Assembly: GCA_039621445.1 (NCBI GenBank)
Contig: CP154955.1
Span: 38,171,123-38,235,122 of the forward strand
Direction of reading: 5' to 3'
Source: Euglena gracilis
Lineage: Eukaryota; Euglenida; Euglenophyceae; Euglenales
Length of the DNA stretch: 64,000 nt
The position numbers were made by a program, and so were the translations under genes. Below the pieces are notes generated by a model. The model made no database searches. It saw only the letters and a list, made by a program, of their open reading frames with translations, and was not told the origin of the DNA. Shown here piece by piece: positions 43,144 to 55,200 of this stretch (positions are counted from its first letter, which is position 1; every line of letters begins with the position of its first letter).

Positions 43144-43531
43144 GTCGGCCCAGTTATCATATATCTCAACAGAGTTCTCCTCAGCCCCAGCTCCATCAGC
43201 AAGTGAGTCTGGGGCCCCCCTGTACAGCAAGCCCATCAGTGGGCATTCCACACTCAGGCTCATCAGAGGGCATTCCAATGAACAGCCCACTCCAATGCCC
43301 ACCAGTGGGTAGAAGTCAAGTATGTCCATCTGTCACATCAATCAGGCAAATGTACATTCCATCACAGACCAACCTTTGGGGTGAACCCCAGCAATCTCAG
43401 CAACCACTGCAATCAAACTGGAGCAGAGAAGATAACCAGAGGAAGAATTGGACCAGAGAAGAAGAGCAGAGAAGGAGAGATGCGGAACTCTTCAGAAGCC
43501 TCGGAGCCTTTCTCCAGAGTACAGAAGTCCC
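43144..43531 (+). repeat. Second copy of the host flank (matches 13,748-14,135)
   Basis: 388 bp collinear with 13,748-14,135 without length change and with few substitutions, including the target duplication GTCCC at its end. It directly follows the truncated ORF3 of copy A. The simplest explanation is a tandem duplication spanning from the host flank into ORF3. An assembly artefact between alleles is the alternative. Confidence 0.85.
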
Positions 43532-43847
43532 TGTGTACCAGGCGTATGCTTCTGTCCCCTTCCGTTGAGGAAGTTAGGATGGAAGCAGATCCTATTAGGA
43601 TTTTCTAATGGGTGCCCCTTCTCTCTCCACAGGTGGTATTCTTATTCTGTTTGTCTTTCCTTTTCTCCGGACCGGACTTGGTTATCCAGTCCGTCCTCCC
43701 TGCATTGCTCTGTGCTTTGCTTCTTGGGAAGTGGGAAAAGGGTTTTTTACTGTTACTCTGATTTTCAGTTCCCAAGTAGGTGCGCCAAAGGCGAAAGCGA
43801 AGGCTTTTGGGAATTGGGAAAGGGGAATTGGGAATCAGACGTACACT
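43532..43847 (+). repeat. LTR of copy C (5')
   Basis: 316 bp, TGTGTACC...GTACACT. It differs from the copy A LTR by three changes and from its own 3' LTR by about nine, the pattern expected if A and C descend from one insertion by duplication. Confidence 0.9.
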
Positions 43848-43943
43848 TGGTAGCAGATTAGGTTACGATCCTACACATACAGCCCATACAGAAAGAAACG
43901 CTATCAAGTATTACACTTGGTAGCAGATTGGTTCGATCCTACG
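43848..43943 (+). promoter_or_regulatory. Primer-binding site of copy C, duplicated
   Basis: TGGTAGCAGATTAGG starts at 43,848 and TGGTAGCAGATTGGTTCGAT at 43,918, again 70 bp apart. Confidence 0.75.
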
Positions 43944-44129
43944 CTGATTGGCAGCGGAGAGCCCCTGCACGGTTATTACACGGTCGCAGCGTCAGCTCCC
44001 GGCTTCTAGTCAACGTCTAAGCAGACGAGCAGGCTCCGGAAGGTTCTGTACGGTATTACCCGTTATAGCCCCTCTGGTGCCAGCACATCTGCTTAGTTTT
44101 GTGGGTTTTTGCTGTTTTTGTCATCAGAT

Positions 44130-47100
44130 CATGCCTTATTACAGGCATCATTGCACAACATTGACCAAAAAAATGGGGATTAGAAGCTTTTATGTGAAAG
44201 TGCTTCCAGTTCCCACGCCGATGAGGCACAATTGATTCAATTGTCACAATTGCAACACTTGTCATCATTGACAGTGGTCGGCGATGAGCCCTCCACATCC
44301 TTGGCTTCAGAGGCTAATGCGGCCTCTTCCGCACTCACCTTGCCACAAGGTTGCCACAAGGTTTGCGGCAACGGTGCAGCTGCGCACACTGGAGGGACCC
44401 GTGGTGATTCCGCCACCGGGCTTCTCTGGTGATGGTGGGTTGTAAACCCCGTGTTTCTTTCAACCACCACCCGCTCTCCCACCGGCAAGCCCTTACAGAG
44501 CTTTGCCACCACCACCCGATCTCGGGTGCTATCCCGCACTACCTTGGCAACCGGAGACTCGCCTAGTGGTACCAGAATTCTCTGGCACTTCCCAACCCAT
44601 GGATGGCTATGGGAAGGGCACTGGTGAGCTCCTTACCGCTGAGGATGTGCAGGATATCGTTGCTCGGCTTCCTGGGGATCACCCCCTTGTGAGGCAGTTC
44701 AACCATTGCGCAACAATGCGTTGCAGAATGTGCAACCGCACTAAACAAAGTACTCCAGTTTGATGAGGACAACCAAAAACATGTCTTCACCAAGCTTGCA
44801 GGAAGTTGGCAAATATTGCCAGAGTAATTTCGAAAGTGCACGTATTGATCTTGCAAACTTTCGAGAAACCGTTGACAAAATGTGCCAACAACTCCCGCAA
44901 CACTTTCGGCAAATTAGTGAATGCATGCATGAAGCGGAAACGCGGAATGACTCCAAGTTTCTGCACTTGCATGACTCACTACAACAGTTATCGGGACAAA
45001 TGGAGTCCTGTTCATCCGCGTTGTTGCATTTGCAACAACAGTTGCATACACGAGATTCCTCGTCTGCAACATCCAGTACTGGTGGATTTGTGTCTATGGA
45101 CCATTTCACCACATTGTCCGCAACTTTCCATGAATCGCAACACCGCATTATGCAGTTGTGCGATGAAACGGAAAAGTTTCGGCAATTCCAGTCACAAGCC
45201 AACGAGAACTTTGCTCCCCACACGTATGTGCGGCAGTTGGTGGAGCGACATTCCCGTTTGGAGCAGAAGACCTGCTATTGTGACGCGAATAAGGTTGGAT
45301 TATCCAATCTGAACGCGAAAGTAGCGGAAGTAGCACAACGGCAGGATTCCCTGCAGTTGCAGTTGCAATCCGACATTGGCAGGATTAACTCGGCCATTGC
45401 GGGTTTGCAACAAAGCTACTCCGCACTTTCCTACCGAGTTCCGGACATTAGCGGTATTCAGACTGCTATTGGGGAACTCCAGACCCGGTATGCATCGGTG
45501 TCTACCAAAGTAACGGAAATGCAGTCTCTACCTGCAGGTTCCAGTTCTCGGATTACCGAGAATCTGATTTCAAGGCATTTTGTGACAAAATGCTCACTAA
45601 CAATCAGGAAACCTTGCAAGATTTCTACAACAGCCTATTACGGCTTGAGGAATCGGTGAATCGGAATGCCCGATCCACGCAAAGTGATATTACCAGGTTG
45701 GATGGGCGAATTTCCGCGTTGTTGGATAAGCCACAATCCGGAAATTTGCCCGTGGGTACCACAACCGCGTTGTCGGAGAACCCTGCACCGGTTGCACCCA
45801 CCACCACACCAACCAAGGTGACATCACCTTTGCAGATTCTCTCAAATGCTGTAAAAGCATTAATGGGACAACTCCAATTATTGGATAAGTCTCACGGGAA
45901 ACTTGTCCAAGATGTTACCGGAATTTCCGAAAGAATTCCGCACTTGGATGATTTTTCCCGTTACCGCAAGCGTATTCGCGCTTTGGAGGATGAAGTTGAC
46001 CGTATTTGGGGCCAACTCCAACTCGTTGAGCATTTTGAGCAAAGTGTGCATGACTTGTCTGTGGGTTTGGATAATGTGTCCAACCAACAGCGGGTTTCAC
46101 ACCGCAATTCGGCAGTATGCATTGCCGAAGATGCGCCAAATGTTCCAGAGTCGCGTTTTCATAACCCGGCTCTGGGTGCACATGCACCACCACCACCCGT
46201 GTCCCGAGTGTCACAATCCGCGATTCCGCGAATTGTGCCACCATTGGCCTTGTCCACAACCCAAACCCAGTTTCCAGATGAATTTCCCATTACGGGAACC
46301 GAATTCGCGGAAAACACGACCATTCCGCCAAGTCTCCACCAAGAAATCCATCATTCCATGCTTGTGCGTGGAATGAGCCAAACCCGTACACCGGGAGTGG
46401 GTCACACGTTGCATACGCGACACCCCCCCACACCGGAGAGTCCCCGTATTACGGGTGACCAACAGGGTTTGCGACCGGATTTCCGGTACCAGAATTCACC
46501 TTCACCAGAAATTTCGCGATTCCGACAAGAATCCGGAAAGGATACGCTTGGTGCTCGAGCGTACCCGGGCCCGAATCCACGGAATACCACCGAGGGCCAA
46601 CGGGTTTTTCAGAAAGACTTCAAGGGCACCATCGCAATCGCGAGTAAGGTGAAACCCCAGTGGGACGGTGATCCAAACACATGGAGACAGTTTTTCCGGG
46701 ACTAGGAGAATTACTGGGCATTGAAAGGGCCAACCCAGGACACAAACCCGGAGGTGATCAAGATGGAATTCATCGATTGCCTCCCTAGGGATGAGAAGGA
46801 GCGCGCGCGACAACTTGTCATTCGCTACCGCGTTTCCTTTGATGACCTGGTGGAGCAATACGCTTCCACCAGTTCAAGTTTGGTCGCTAGGATTACCCTG
46901 GAGACCAAGTGGCGGCAATGCGCCCCACCTGATCGGAAGTGGAAGTCCATTGACCTTTGGTATGCCAAATGGTTAGGACTTGCCGCTGAAGTGGATGCAC
47001 TCAGTGAAAAGCAAATGCGCGAACAGTTTGACGCTGTTCTCATGCATTTCACGCCTAGCCTCATCAAGGATATCCGCCGTGATGAGTTGGTGAGTCATCC

Positions 47101-48049
47101 AATGACTCTTGACCAACGCTGGAACTACGTTTCCAAGCAATTGAAGCTATCACAGCTTCTTGGTCAGATTCAATCCGCGTATACCGCACACCCAACCGCT
47201 GGATTACCGGCTGGTTCGGTAAACGCATTGCAAAAATCACCGGTTTCACCCACTTCACCCACCACAGGATCGAAAACGCGATACCCGCGTTCTTCGGACC
47301 AAGCCACGGATGAAGTGTGCTTTTTGTGCAACAAATCGGGACATATGTCTCGGGAATGTCCTAATCCTGAAGCGCGTAAGCGTATTCAGAGTCCGCGAGG
47401 CTCGACCTCATCACGAGGTTCGAGTTCCTCCGCGTTTTCACGCCAATCGGGCAATTCACGGTCATCGGGTCCCCGTTCCGGTGGTATTAGCCCCCGGATC
47501 CCGTTCCGCGATGAGCGGAAACACGGTACCACTCGGGGTAGGTCACCCGGTGCCCCGGCCAAGAAGCGTGATTCTCATCGCGAGGCATCGCGATCGCGTT
47601 CGCGAAGCGGATCATCTTCTTCGCGATCCTCATCGGGAAAACCCCGGTACACCGGTCATGGTCGACGGGATATGCGGTCACCACGACGGTTTGACGGGAA
47701 ATCGGGAAACCGATCCCCCCGTTACCCAGAATCGTGACACAAATCGCGGTGTTCGCTTTGTGGATCGAGTGATCACCACTCATCAAAACGTCTGCGTTCT
47801 CGTTCTCCCCGCCCTGGCCAACGTCATCGCGGTATGAATCGCGGTGACAAGGGTCACTCCTCCAACCGCCATAAAGTCGGTTTCAAGATATCTTGTTTGG
47901 AGGATGACACCCCGGCTTCGGGCAGGGAGGGGGATGAGACCACGGATACCGATTTCGACGAGGCCCGCATGGCGGTGCGCACGTTGAAATCCGTTTATAC
48001 CTCTAAAAGGCCCATAGCCGGCTATTCGGCGGGTTCGGACCTGGAGTAG
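44130..48049 (+). pseudogene. gag: gag of copy C (start codon deleted)
   Basis: The leader runs directly into ATCATGCCTTATTACAGG, so about 40 bp including the normal ATG are missing. Coiled-coil (44,760-45,580), capsid-like (46,620-47,170), CCHC (47,319-47,360) and RS-rich parts remain. Breaks: frame changes near 44,340 and 45,565, TAG at 46,703 (TGG elsewhere), TGA at 47,735 (CGA elsewhere). It ends at the conserved TAG (48,047-48,049). Confidence 0.85.
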
Positions 48050-48079
48050 GGGAGCCCGAGGTCCGAGGGCACGGACCTC
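48047..48079 (+). promoter_or_regulatory. gag UAG readthrough signal, copy C
   Basis: Identical to copies A and B: TAG, GGGAGCCC spacer, 8-bp hairpin. The final gag frame and the protease frame (ATG 48,095) are in register. Confidence 0.6.
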
Positions 48080-48595
48080 TGGGCTGATGAACAGATGGAG
48101 GTAGGACCTGATCAACCCTGCCCCCCCTGCCCATCTGCCGTTCTGGTCGGTACCCGGAAAATTTTCGGGTCCCCCACCCCCCACTCCAACTTTCCGCTCG
48201 GAATGTTGTGCAAAGTAGGAAAGGGTTCATGGGAAAGCTGGCAAGAAAACGTTTTTTCACCAGACCCTTCACTTTGCTTACCCCCCATGGAACTTTTGGT
48301 CCAAGCGGAAATCAAAATCCAAAATTTTTGTGCAAAAGTCAAAATTCTCATTGACACTGGTTGTCGCATTGCACTACTTTATCGGTTCGGGTTGATACCA
48401 ACCCCCCTCTTGGTGAAAGCCAAGAAGCCGATCAAAATTACGACGGCTGACAACACCCCCATGTGCGGTGGTGACTTGGGATGCTTTTTGGACATTGTCC
48501 TACCCCTCATCCCCAAGCACCACACACCCCCCCCCAACCGCAAAATTTTCCGGATACCTGGGGATATGAATCCGGAATCCATGGTTCTGACGTAA
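48050..48595 (+). CDS. pro: Protease region of copy C (N-terminal part)
   Basis: Same 166-codon ORF (48,095-48,595) with LIDTG, ending SMVLT. The C-run of the candidate -1 site is nine bases here (48,527-48,535) through an A-to-C change without a length change, so both the phase and the -1 relation to pol are kept. The downstream hairpin is also kept. Confidence 0.75.
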   Translation, partial: GSPRSEGTDLWADEQMEVGPDQPCPPCPSAVLVGTRKIFGSPTPHSNFPLGMLCKVGKGSWESWQENVFSPDPSLCLPPMELLVQAEIKIQNFCAKVKILIDTGCRIALLYRFGLIPTPLLVKAKKPIKITTADNTPMCGGDLGCFLDIVLPLIPKHHTPPPNRKIFRIPGDMNPESMVLT

Positions 48596-51500
48596 TACTG
48601 GGATACCCCTTTTTACGTCAGCACCGGCTGGTAGTGGATTGCCACTCCCACGGTTTGCGCACATCACCATTCTCCTCATTGCCCCCCAAACCCTCATCAC
48701 GTGTGGCGTAAACCGCGATAGCCACCAGTTTTTCCACATCGTTTTCGATAACTTCTACCCCGTTACCAACCACCCCAACCAACGTTTTCCACACCGGGTG
48801 TACCGAGAAAGTTCACCCCCTGCCCATTGACACACCAACTTCCGTTCCCCATGAGGCAGGGCAAGCGAGTAGCGGTACCCCCCTCGTTCCACTGGGTTAC
48901 AAGACGAAAGCCCAAAGGCCTGAAGTTATAACGGTGTCGAGTAGTCGCCCAGCTGCACTAATACCCCGTTTTTCACCAGATGTATCGCTTTCAGATACAT
49001 CTGTACACCCCCCAGCAGCTTCAAAAGCGCATCCCAACATTTACACACACCACCACCAGACCAACATGCGCGACCAGGACCACTACTCCGACACTTCCTT
49101 CCAATGTGTGCACTGTAGGAGAATTTCCGCCCAGCCATATTTCGATTGTGGATGTTTAGTCCAAACACCAACACTAATCCCGATTTCGCGTAACCATGCA
49201 CTTGGTTGCGGATCGCAATGCGCGACCGTACATCAAGTGCTCCAACAACGAGGTATTGCCTTGTTGTTTGGGACCGCGAAATCCGTGTCACACACCTCAC
49301 CCACCTCCATCTGGCAGGATATGGACTGGGTATGCACCCATCCAACCCATCAACCCTCGGGAATGCCCCTGGGGAGTGTGGATGACACACCCTTGACCTA
49401 TGTTTGCGGATCCCTGAATTGCGTTACCGCTCTTCAACCCGCGAACCAGGTCGACACCTACACGATGCGCGTATGGAACGCCTTTAACTTTGGTCAATAC
49501 CGTATTTTGGAGGAATGGTTCTCCAAAATCGCGGTGCTGGCTGATTCCTTCGATTTGTCGTTGGAAATTGATGCGTTTTCATCAAAAGCGCATGCGCGCT
49601 TGTCGCGATATTGGTCGCGACATACCAACGCATTTCTTAAATTTTGGGGTGATACGGTGCTATGGATGCACCCTCCCCCAAAACTTATCCCGGATGTGGT
49701 GGAGAAAATCCTCCGCGATGAAGCGCGAGGAGCTCTCCTCATACCCGTCAATCCGAATGCGGATTGGTTTCACCAATTATCCTATGTGTGTTTTCATTGG
49801 TGGGATTTACTCGCTGATGTACCACTATTTGAGGATTTTTGTGGTATATTATTACCACCTGTTAAAGAAATCATTTTTCGCGTTTGCTTCTTCGACGCAT
49901 TCGGAATATCCGATTTGCGTGTGCCAAGATACCTTGGTACCAATGGGGAGGCCACACCCTCAACGCAGATTTCTGCGGTCATTGAGAGTGCGGACCAACA
50001 CCCCAAGTCTGCTGACTACTGTTCGCGAATTACTCGCGGATTTCATGGTGTACTGGATAATCCAGTTTATGCCTGCGACATCGACCCCGCGATTCGCGGT
50101 CCGTTCGGTGTTTGCAAAATCGAGCTCAAGGATGGCGCTAAACCCATGCACCGGAAATTTTTCCGTTGTTCGGGTGAACGCGAATAGGCTCTCAACGAGA
50201 TGATTGAGAAGCTCATCCAGCGGAAGTGGATTATCCCTTCCAAGAGCGAGTGGACATCACAAGCTTTTGTGGTTCCCAAACCCGCTGACCAGTCTGGTCA
50301 GAAGAAGTGGAGACTAGTGCTGGATTACCGGTACCTGAACTCCCAAACGAAGGATGACCCATTCCCGTTACCGCTGATCGAGGATTTGATCACCAAACAA
50401 TCGGATAACCGATTGTGGTCAATCTTTGATCTGGAAGACGGTTTCCATCAGATGCATTTGCATCCTGATTCGCAACCGTACACGGCATTCGTGACATCCA
50501 AGGGTGTGTACGAATGGACGGTACTCCCCATGGGTGTTAAGAATGGCCCAGCCATGTTTCACCGCATGATCCAGTGGGTTTTGCGCGATTTACCGTTTGC
50601 TCTGGTGTACATCGATGATGTACTGGTGGGAACCCAACCGCCATCCGCGAAATCGGGCGAGGATATCCTCGACCCGCATTATCGCGATGTGCGCGCGGTA
50701 TTATCCGCGTTCCAAAAGCATGTGCTTTTTGTGAAGGGTTCCAAAATGCACCTGTTTCGCAAAATTATTAAATTTTGCGGACACATCCTGAGCAACGGGC
50801 AGCGTAAAGCCGCACCCAGTAAGATGGAGGCCATTAAGAAATGGACTCCTGAGGTCATTAAGACCTTAACACATTTAAAGGGATTTTTGGGATTAGCCCA
50901 ATATTACGCGATTTACATGAAAGATTTCGCGAAAATCGCGGTACGCCTAACCCGACAACTCAAAAATCGGACACCCGATAACGCAAAAGTCATTTGGGAT
51001 GACCAAATGCGCAAGGCCTTGAATAAAATCAAGGACTTGCTCCTCGAGAACGTGGTTCTCGATATCGCGGATCCATACAAACCGTGTGTCCTGGAGGTCG
51101 ACAGCAGCGATTACGCTGTTGGCGGGGTTCTTAGCCAGCATAATGCAGCAAATGAACTCCGACCTGCGGCTTTCTTCAGCAGGAAGCTACAGGGCGACAA
51201 CGGGAAAGGACAGGTTAAATGGAGCATTCGCGAAAAGGAGACATATGCCATTGTGCTAATTCTCCAGAAGTTCCGCAGCTGGATAGCCAGCAGCCTGGTC
51301 CAGATACTGGTGTTGACGGATCATGAGAGCCTCCAACACTGGTAAACCGAGGACCTGAACAAGGCCATGTCATCCGTTGGCAGAGGATGCCGATGGCATG
51401 AGTTCTTGCGCCAGTTTAACCTGGTGGTAGTTTATACCCCAGGTCATACGCAAAAAGTTGCGGATCCTCTCAGCCGAGCCCCCTGGTATTATCCTGGGAA

Positions 51501-52232
51501 CCCGTATGAGGGTGATGCGACTTTTCATGGCAGCCATGAGGCTGACCAGTTCGCACGTCGATCCGACGCTGCGGACAACATGCTCGATTCACTACCGGTT
51601 TCCCGGGTGTATCGCAGCATCGCCATTTCACCATTGCGTGGAAGGCGCCGGCGTGGACGCACTGCCGGACCCCGTCGCATTACGCGTACGGAAACTCCTA
51701 CCCCCCTATTTTTCCGCGAATGGGATTATAGTACCCTATATATAGTACCATTGTGAATAGACTTCGTAATGGTGAATCCATAGAGAATTACTCTCTGTCA
51801 CCATTGCGGCTTATTTTCCGGAATGATTCTGGTTATAAATATTGTATACCCCAAGACGTGGTTGATGATGTGATTTTGAGCTATCACAACCATGGTCACC
51901 CTGGGGCCCCCAAACTTCTTTCACTAGTGGGTCGCAGATATTGCACAACCCTGAGTGAAAAAGATTTATATTCGCGCTGTTTGCGAATTTCGCAACGGTG
52001 CCAAATTTGCCAGGCTGTGAAACCGCGCAGAGGTACCCCCCCTGGTACGATGGACTTTTTCCCCGTACCACCTGACATTTTTACGTCCCTCTGCATGGAT
52101 TTTCTCGAACTTGAACCTTGCAAAGGATCAGATGACAAAATTTACGATTACGTTTTTGTTGTCGTCTGTCGGCTGAGTGGGTACATAGTAGCCATTCCAT
52201 GCCGGAAAGCAGGGTTGACAGCCCAAATTTTG
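48481..52232 (+). pseudogene. pol: pol of copy C (truncated in integrase)
   Basis: PR end, linker, RT (YIDD near 50,609) and RNase H are recognisable. Breaks: frame change near 48,710, TAG at 50,185 (CAG in A and B), TAA at 51,343, frame change near 51,730. The integrase (51,753 onward) keeps HHCC and the first Asp but stops at 52,232, where ATTTTGG is joined to TCCACCATGGCC of ORF3. The joint has only a GG microhomology. Confidence 0.88.
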
Positions 52233-55200
52233 GTCCACCATGGCCGCAGCCTCCTGGCGCGCCATACCCCCAGTACCCTCAGTATGCCGAGGCCCCGATT
52301 CCGGGTGCCCCACATGCTGAGAGGGTCTCAGCCCCGGTATTCGCCGCGGCTACCAGCAGCCGGTCCGCATATGCGGTACCAGATCCATCTGCCGTCCAGC
52401 AGCCAGCACCTCAGCCACCAGCGCAGCGCAGATCGCGCCTGCCCCCGTATGCGGGAGAGATGATCTTCCGCTCTACGGAGACGTTGGAGCGGGCGATGCG
52501 GATGTGCGCACACCCCCCAACGGAGCCCATTATGCAAGCCCTTTAGGATGCATACTGTGCTCAGTTGTTGGTGGCAGCCAACACCCCTGTGGCTCAGTGG
52601 TGTCCCTGCGGTCAAGCCCTGATGACGGGGAGACGGTATTTCTCGTCCGCAGCCGATTCCGGCTTCGAACCCGGCGAGACCATGATGGACCTGGGCGTGT
52701 ATGTGCCGCCCATGCTGCAAACGCAGACGCCGGTGGGATCCCACACCGTGCATATGCGTGAGCACACGCCCCCACCGGTAGGTGAGGCTGTGCATGTCCC
52801 ACCTGGGATGACGAGAATTTTTGCTCGCTCGCCCTCGCCGCAGCGACTGCCGCCGCGCGAACCGCCAGCGGAGCAATTTGTCTCGCGGTACGCGACGCAC
52901 GCGGATTACCCGCGCGGCGCACGCGTGCTCCCAGCCGGACAGTCGGACGTACCCCCTGAGGCATACGTCCAACACATGTTCATGCACTGGATGCCACAAG
53001 CATCACCGGTCGCCCCTGTCCCTGGCGTTGAGCCACGGAGGCAGGAGGAGCCCATAGTGGTGGAGGATGAACCTCCCCACCGTGAGGCAGCCCGACCGCC
53101 CAGTGCAGCTCCTGTCCAGACTGGGGATGTCCCCCGTCGGCAGGAGACTCCGTACTATCACATGGCACCTCCGGGAACCGGGCAGGATGAGCTTGCTCGG
53201 CACTTCCTGCAGGAGCCAGTATTCGCGTCTGAAGAGCACCGGACGAGGTATTACGCCTCTCTGGCTGCCCTTCAGGGTCGTGGATACACCCCCTACCATT
53301 CGTACCAGCCGTAGCTGCGGGTGGCAACCCCGGTATTACCAGGTGAGCCCCCGGCAGGTGTGGCAGTATTACCTGCCACCCTGAAGCGCGACAGGACTAC
53401 GGAGAACCTTACCCCACAGCCCAGGCGACCCAGCCCACGGGACGCCGAAGGCGGTATGGCAATGCAAGTGGAAACTAGCCAGGATACCCCGGCTGGACGA
53501 CCACCGGCAGAGGCACAGGTGGCGATGAGCCGTCCTGTTGCCGTAATGCCACCGCCGATCCCGCCGGTATTGAAGGAGCCGCGACCCCCTGCGTCGAAGC
53601 CAAGCCCACGCCAGACTCCTAGCAAGCGCCCAGCCACGCCATCACCGCGACGTGCAGCGGAGCGGCCAGGTCCCTCCCCAAAGATGGAATGGGAAGGAAC
53701 CGAACCGACTCCTGCGGCACCGAGCGCCCGACCCTCTGGTGTTCGCCAGACGGGAAAGGACACAGGCAAGGCCGAGGGCAAAGGCAAGGGAGAAGGCAAA
53801 GGCGTGGCCGGCAAAGGGAAGGGTGAGGGTAAAGGTAAGGGAACAGCACGTGAGGAGGATGAAGAACCAGCAGAAGTCCTCTCGGACTTTGAGCATATGC
53901 TCAGGTTCAAGGAGGAGCTGGATGACGACGGCTGGCGAATGCAGCATGATTACGATGTTGCAGGAAACCGCCCCGTCACTCCTCCACAAGCAGTCATCGA
54001 TGTGGTATTACGCCACACCGAGAATCGAGTGAGACTATTCCATTACAGAATAGATCTGTACGCCTTCGAAGGTGAAGGTGACAGACCCTTGCTGGATGCC
54101 CAGCCAGGTTTCTGGGAGCTCTGGTTTTGGCTGGGATACCCCTGCCAGAACTGGGGTCTCTTCAGCGATTCCACTGGTCGCAGTTACCTGCACCAGTTGG
54201 GTTTTCGGGACCAGCGTGTGTTGGCCCGAAGGCTGAAGGCGGTCTTCGACTGTATTCAAACAGTCGGACCCCTCAGCGTGCAGTGGGAATTCTACCCACT
54301 ACACCCCGACATCGAACGCCTGATCGAGGTGTTGTGGTGCAACAACCTCCAGGTGTGGCTGGTGAGCCATTACGGCTCCACCTTCCGCGTTAGGCGTGTT
54401 TCGCTGGCTTACCCGCAGAGGTGTGACCTCTGCTGTAAGTACTGCCGGCAGGAATTTCCTGTCGACTTCTGGGGATTTGGCGTGCGCGGAAGTCCTCCAC
54501 CGCCTCGGGATAACCCGAGCCCGGAGATGGGACGCCGCATGCTTATGCATGTGTGCGGCGACGCCCCGGATGTCCAGGGCAAAAGTCGCCGCGTCCAAAA
54601 GCAGCGTATTTTTATGCTGCAGCAGTTCTGGTGGCGAGCCTGGACCACCTATGTCATGGAGGTGTATATACATCTCTGTGACCCCCAGGACGATAGGCCT
54701 GGTATGGAAATGCCACCTGATTACGGTGACGCAATCGAGTGTCCTCGTCGTCGGATTCTCGGCCACCTGCGCCCCAACTGGCACCTGGCTGATATCAGCC
54801 TGGAGGAACATTTGCGGCGACAGTTTGGCGGTGCCCTCGACCGGGAGGTATTCCTTCCGCTGATGTCTCACCCGAAGGCCATCCTCGACCAGCGTATGCC
54901 GATTCTGGCTTGCGCTCAGGAGTTCGAGGAGGGCTTTTTCGAGGTCTGGGAAGACACGCGTTACCGCGGCTTCCTGGGCCCGAACAGGCCTGCCAACGCC
55001 TGGGTGCAGCCATCATGGCCGCCACCCTGGCCCAACAACGCCAACAGCAGTACGCTGGCCTTTTACAGGCTGGCGGATGCCCAGGGATGCCGATGGCACC
55101 CCGACGATCCTCGTTTGCCCGAGGATCTGCGCGCCTTCATCGCCCCAGAGGATGAACCTCTGGCGCGAAGGAGACGGGAGGCGTCAGTCGCTTCCACCAC

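Noticed and set aside
16580-53315. Possible reassignment of UAG/UAA/UGA as sense codons
   Set aside because: In-frame stops (for example 16,580, 19,892, 46,703, 50,185, 53,312) differ between copies and mostly replace CAG, CAA, CGA or TGG by single transitions, which fits decay; only the gag UAG is shared.
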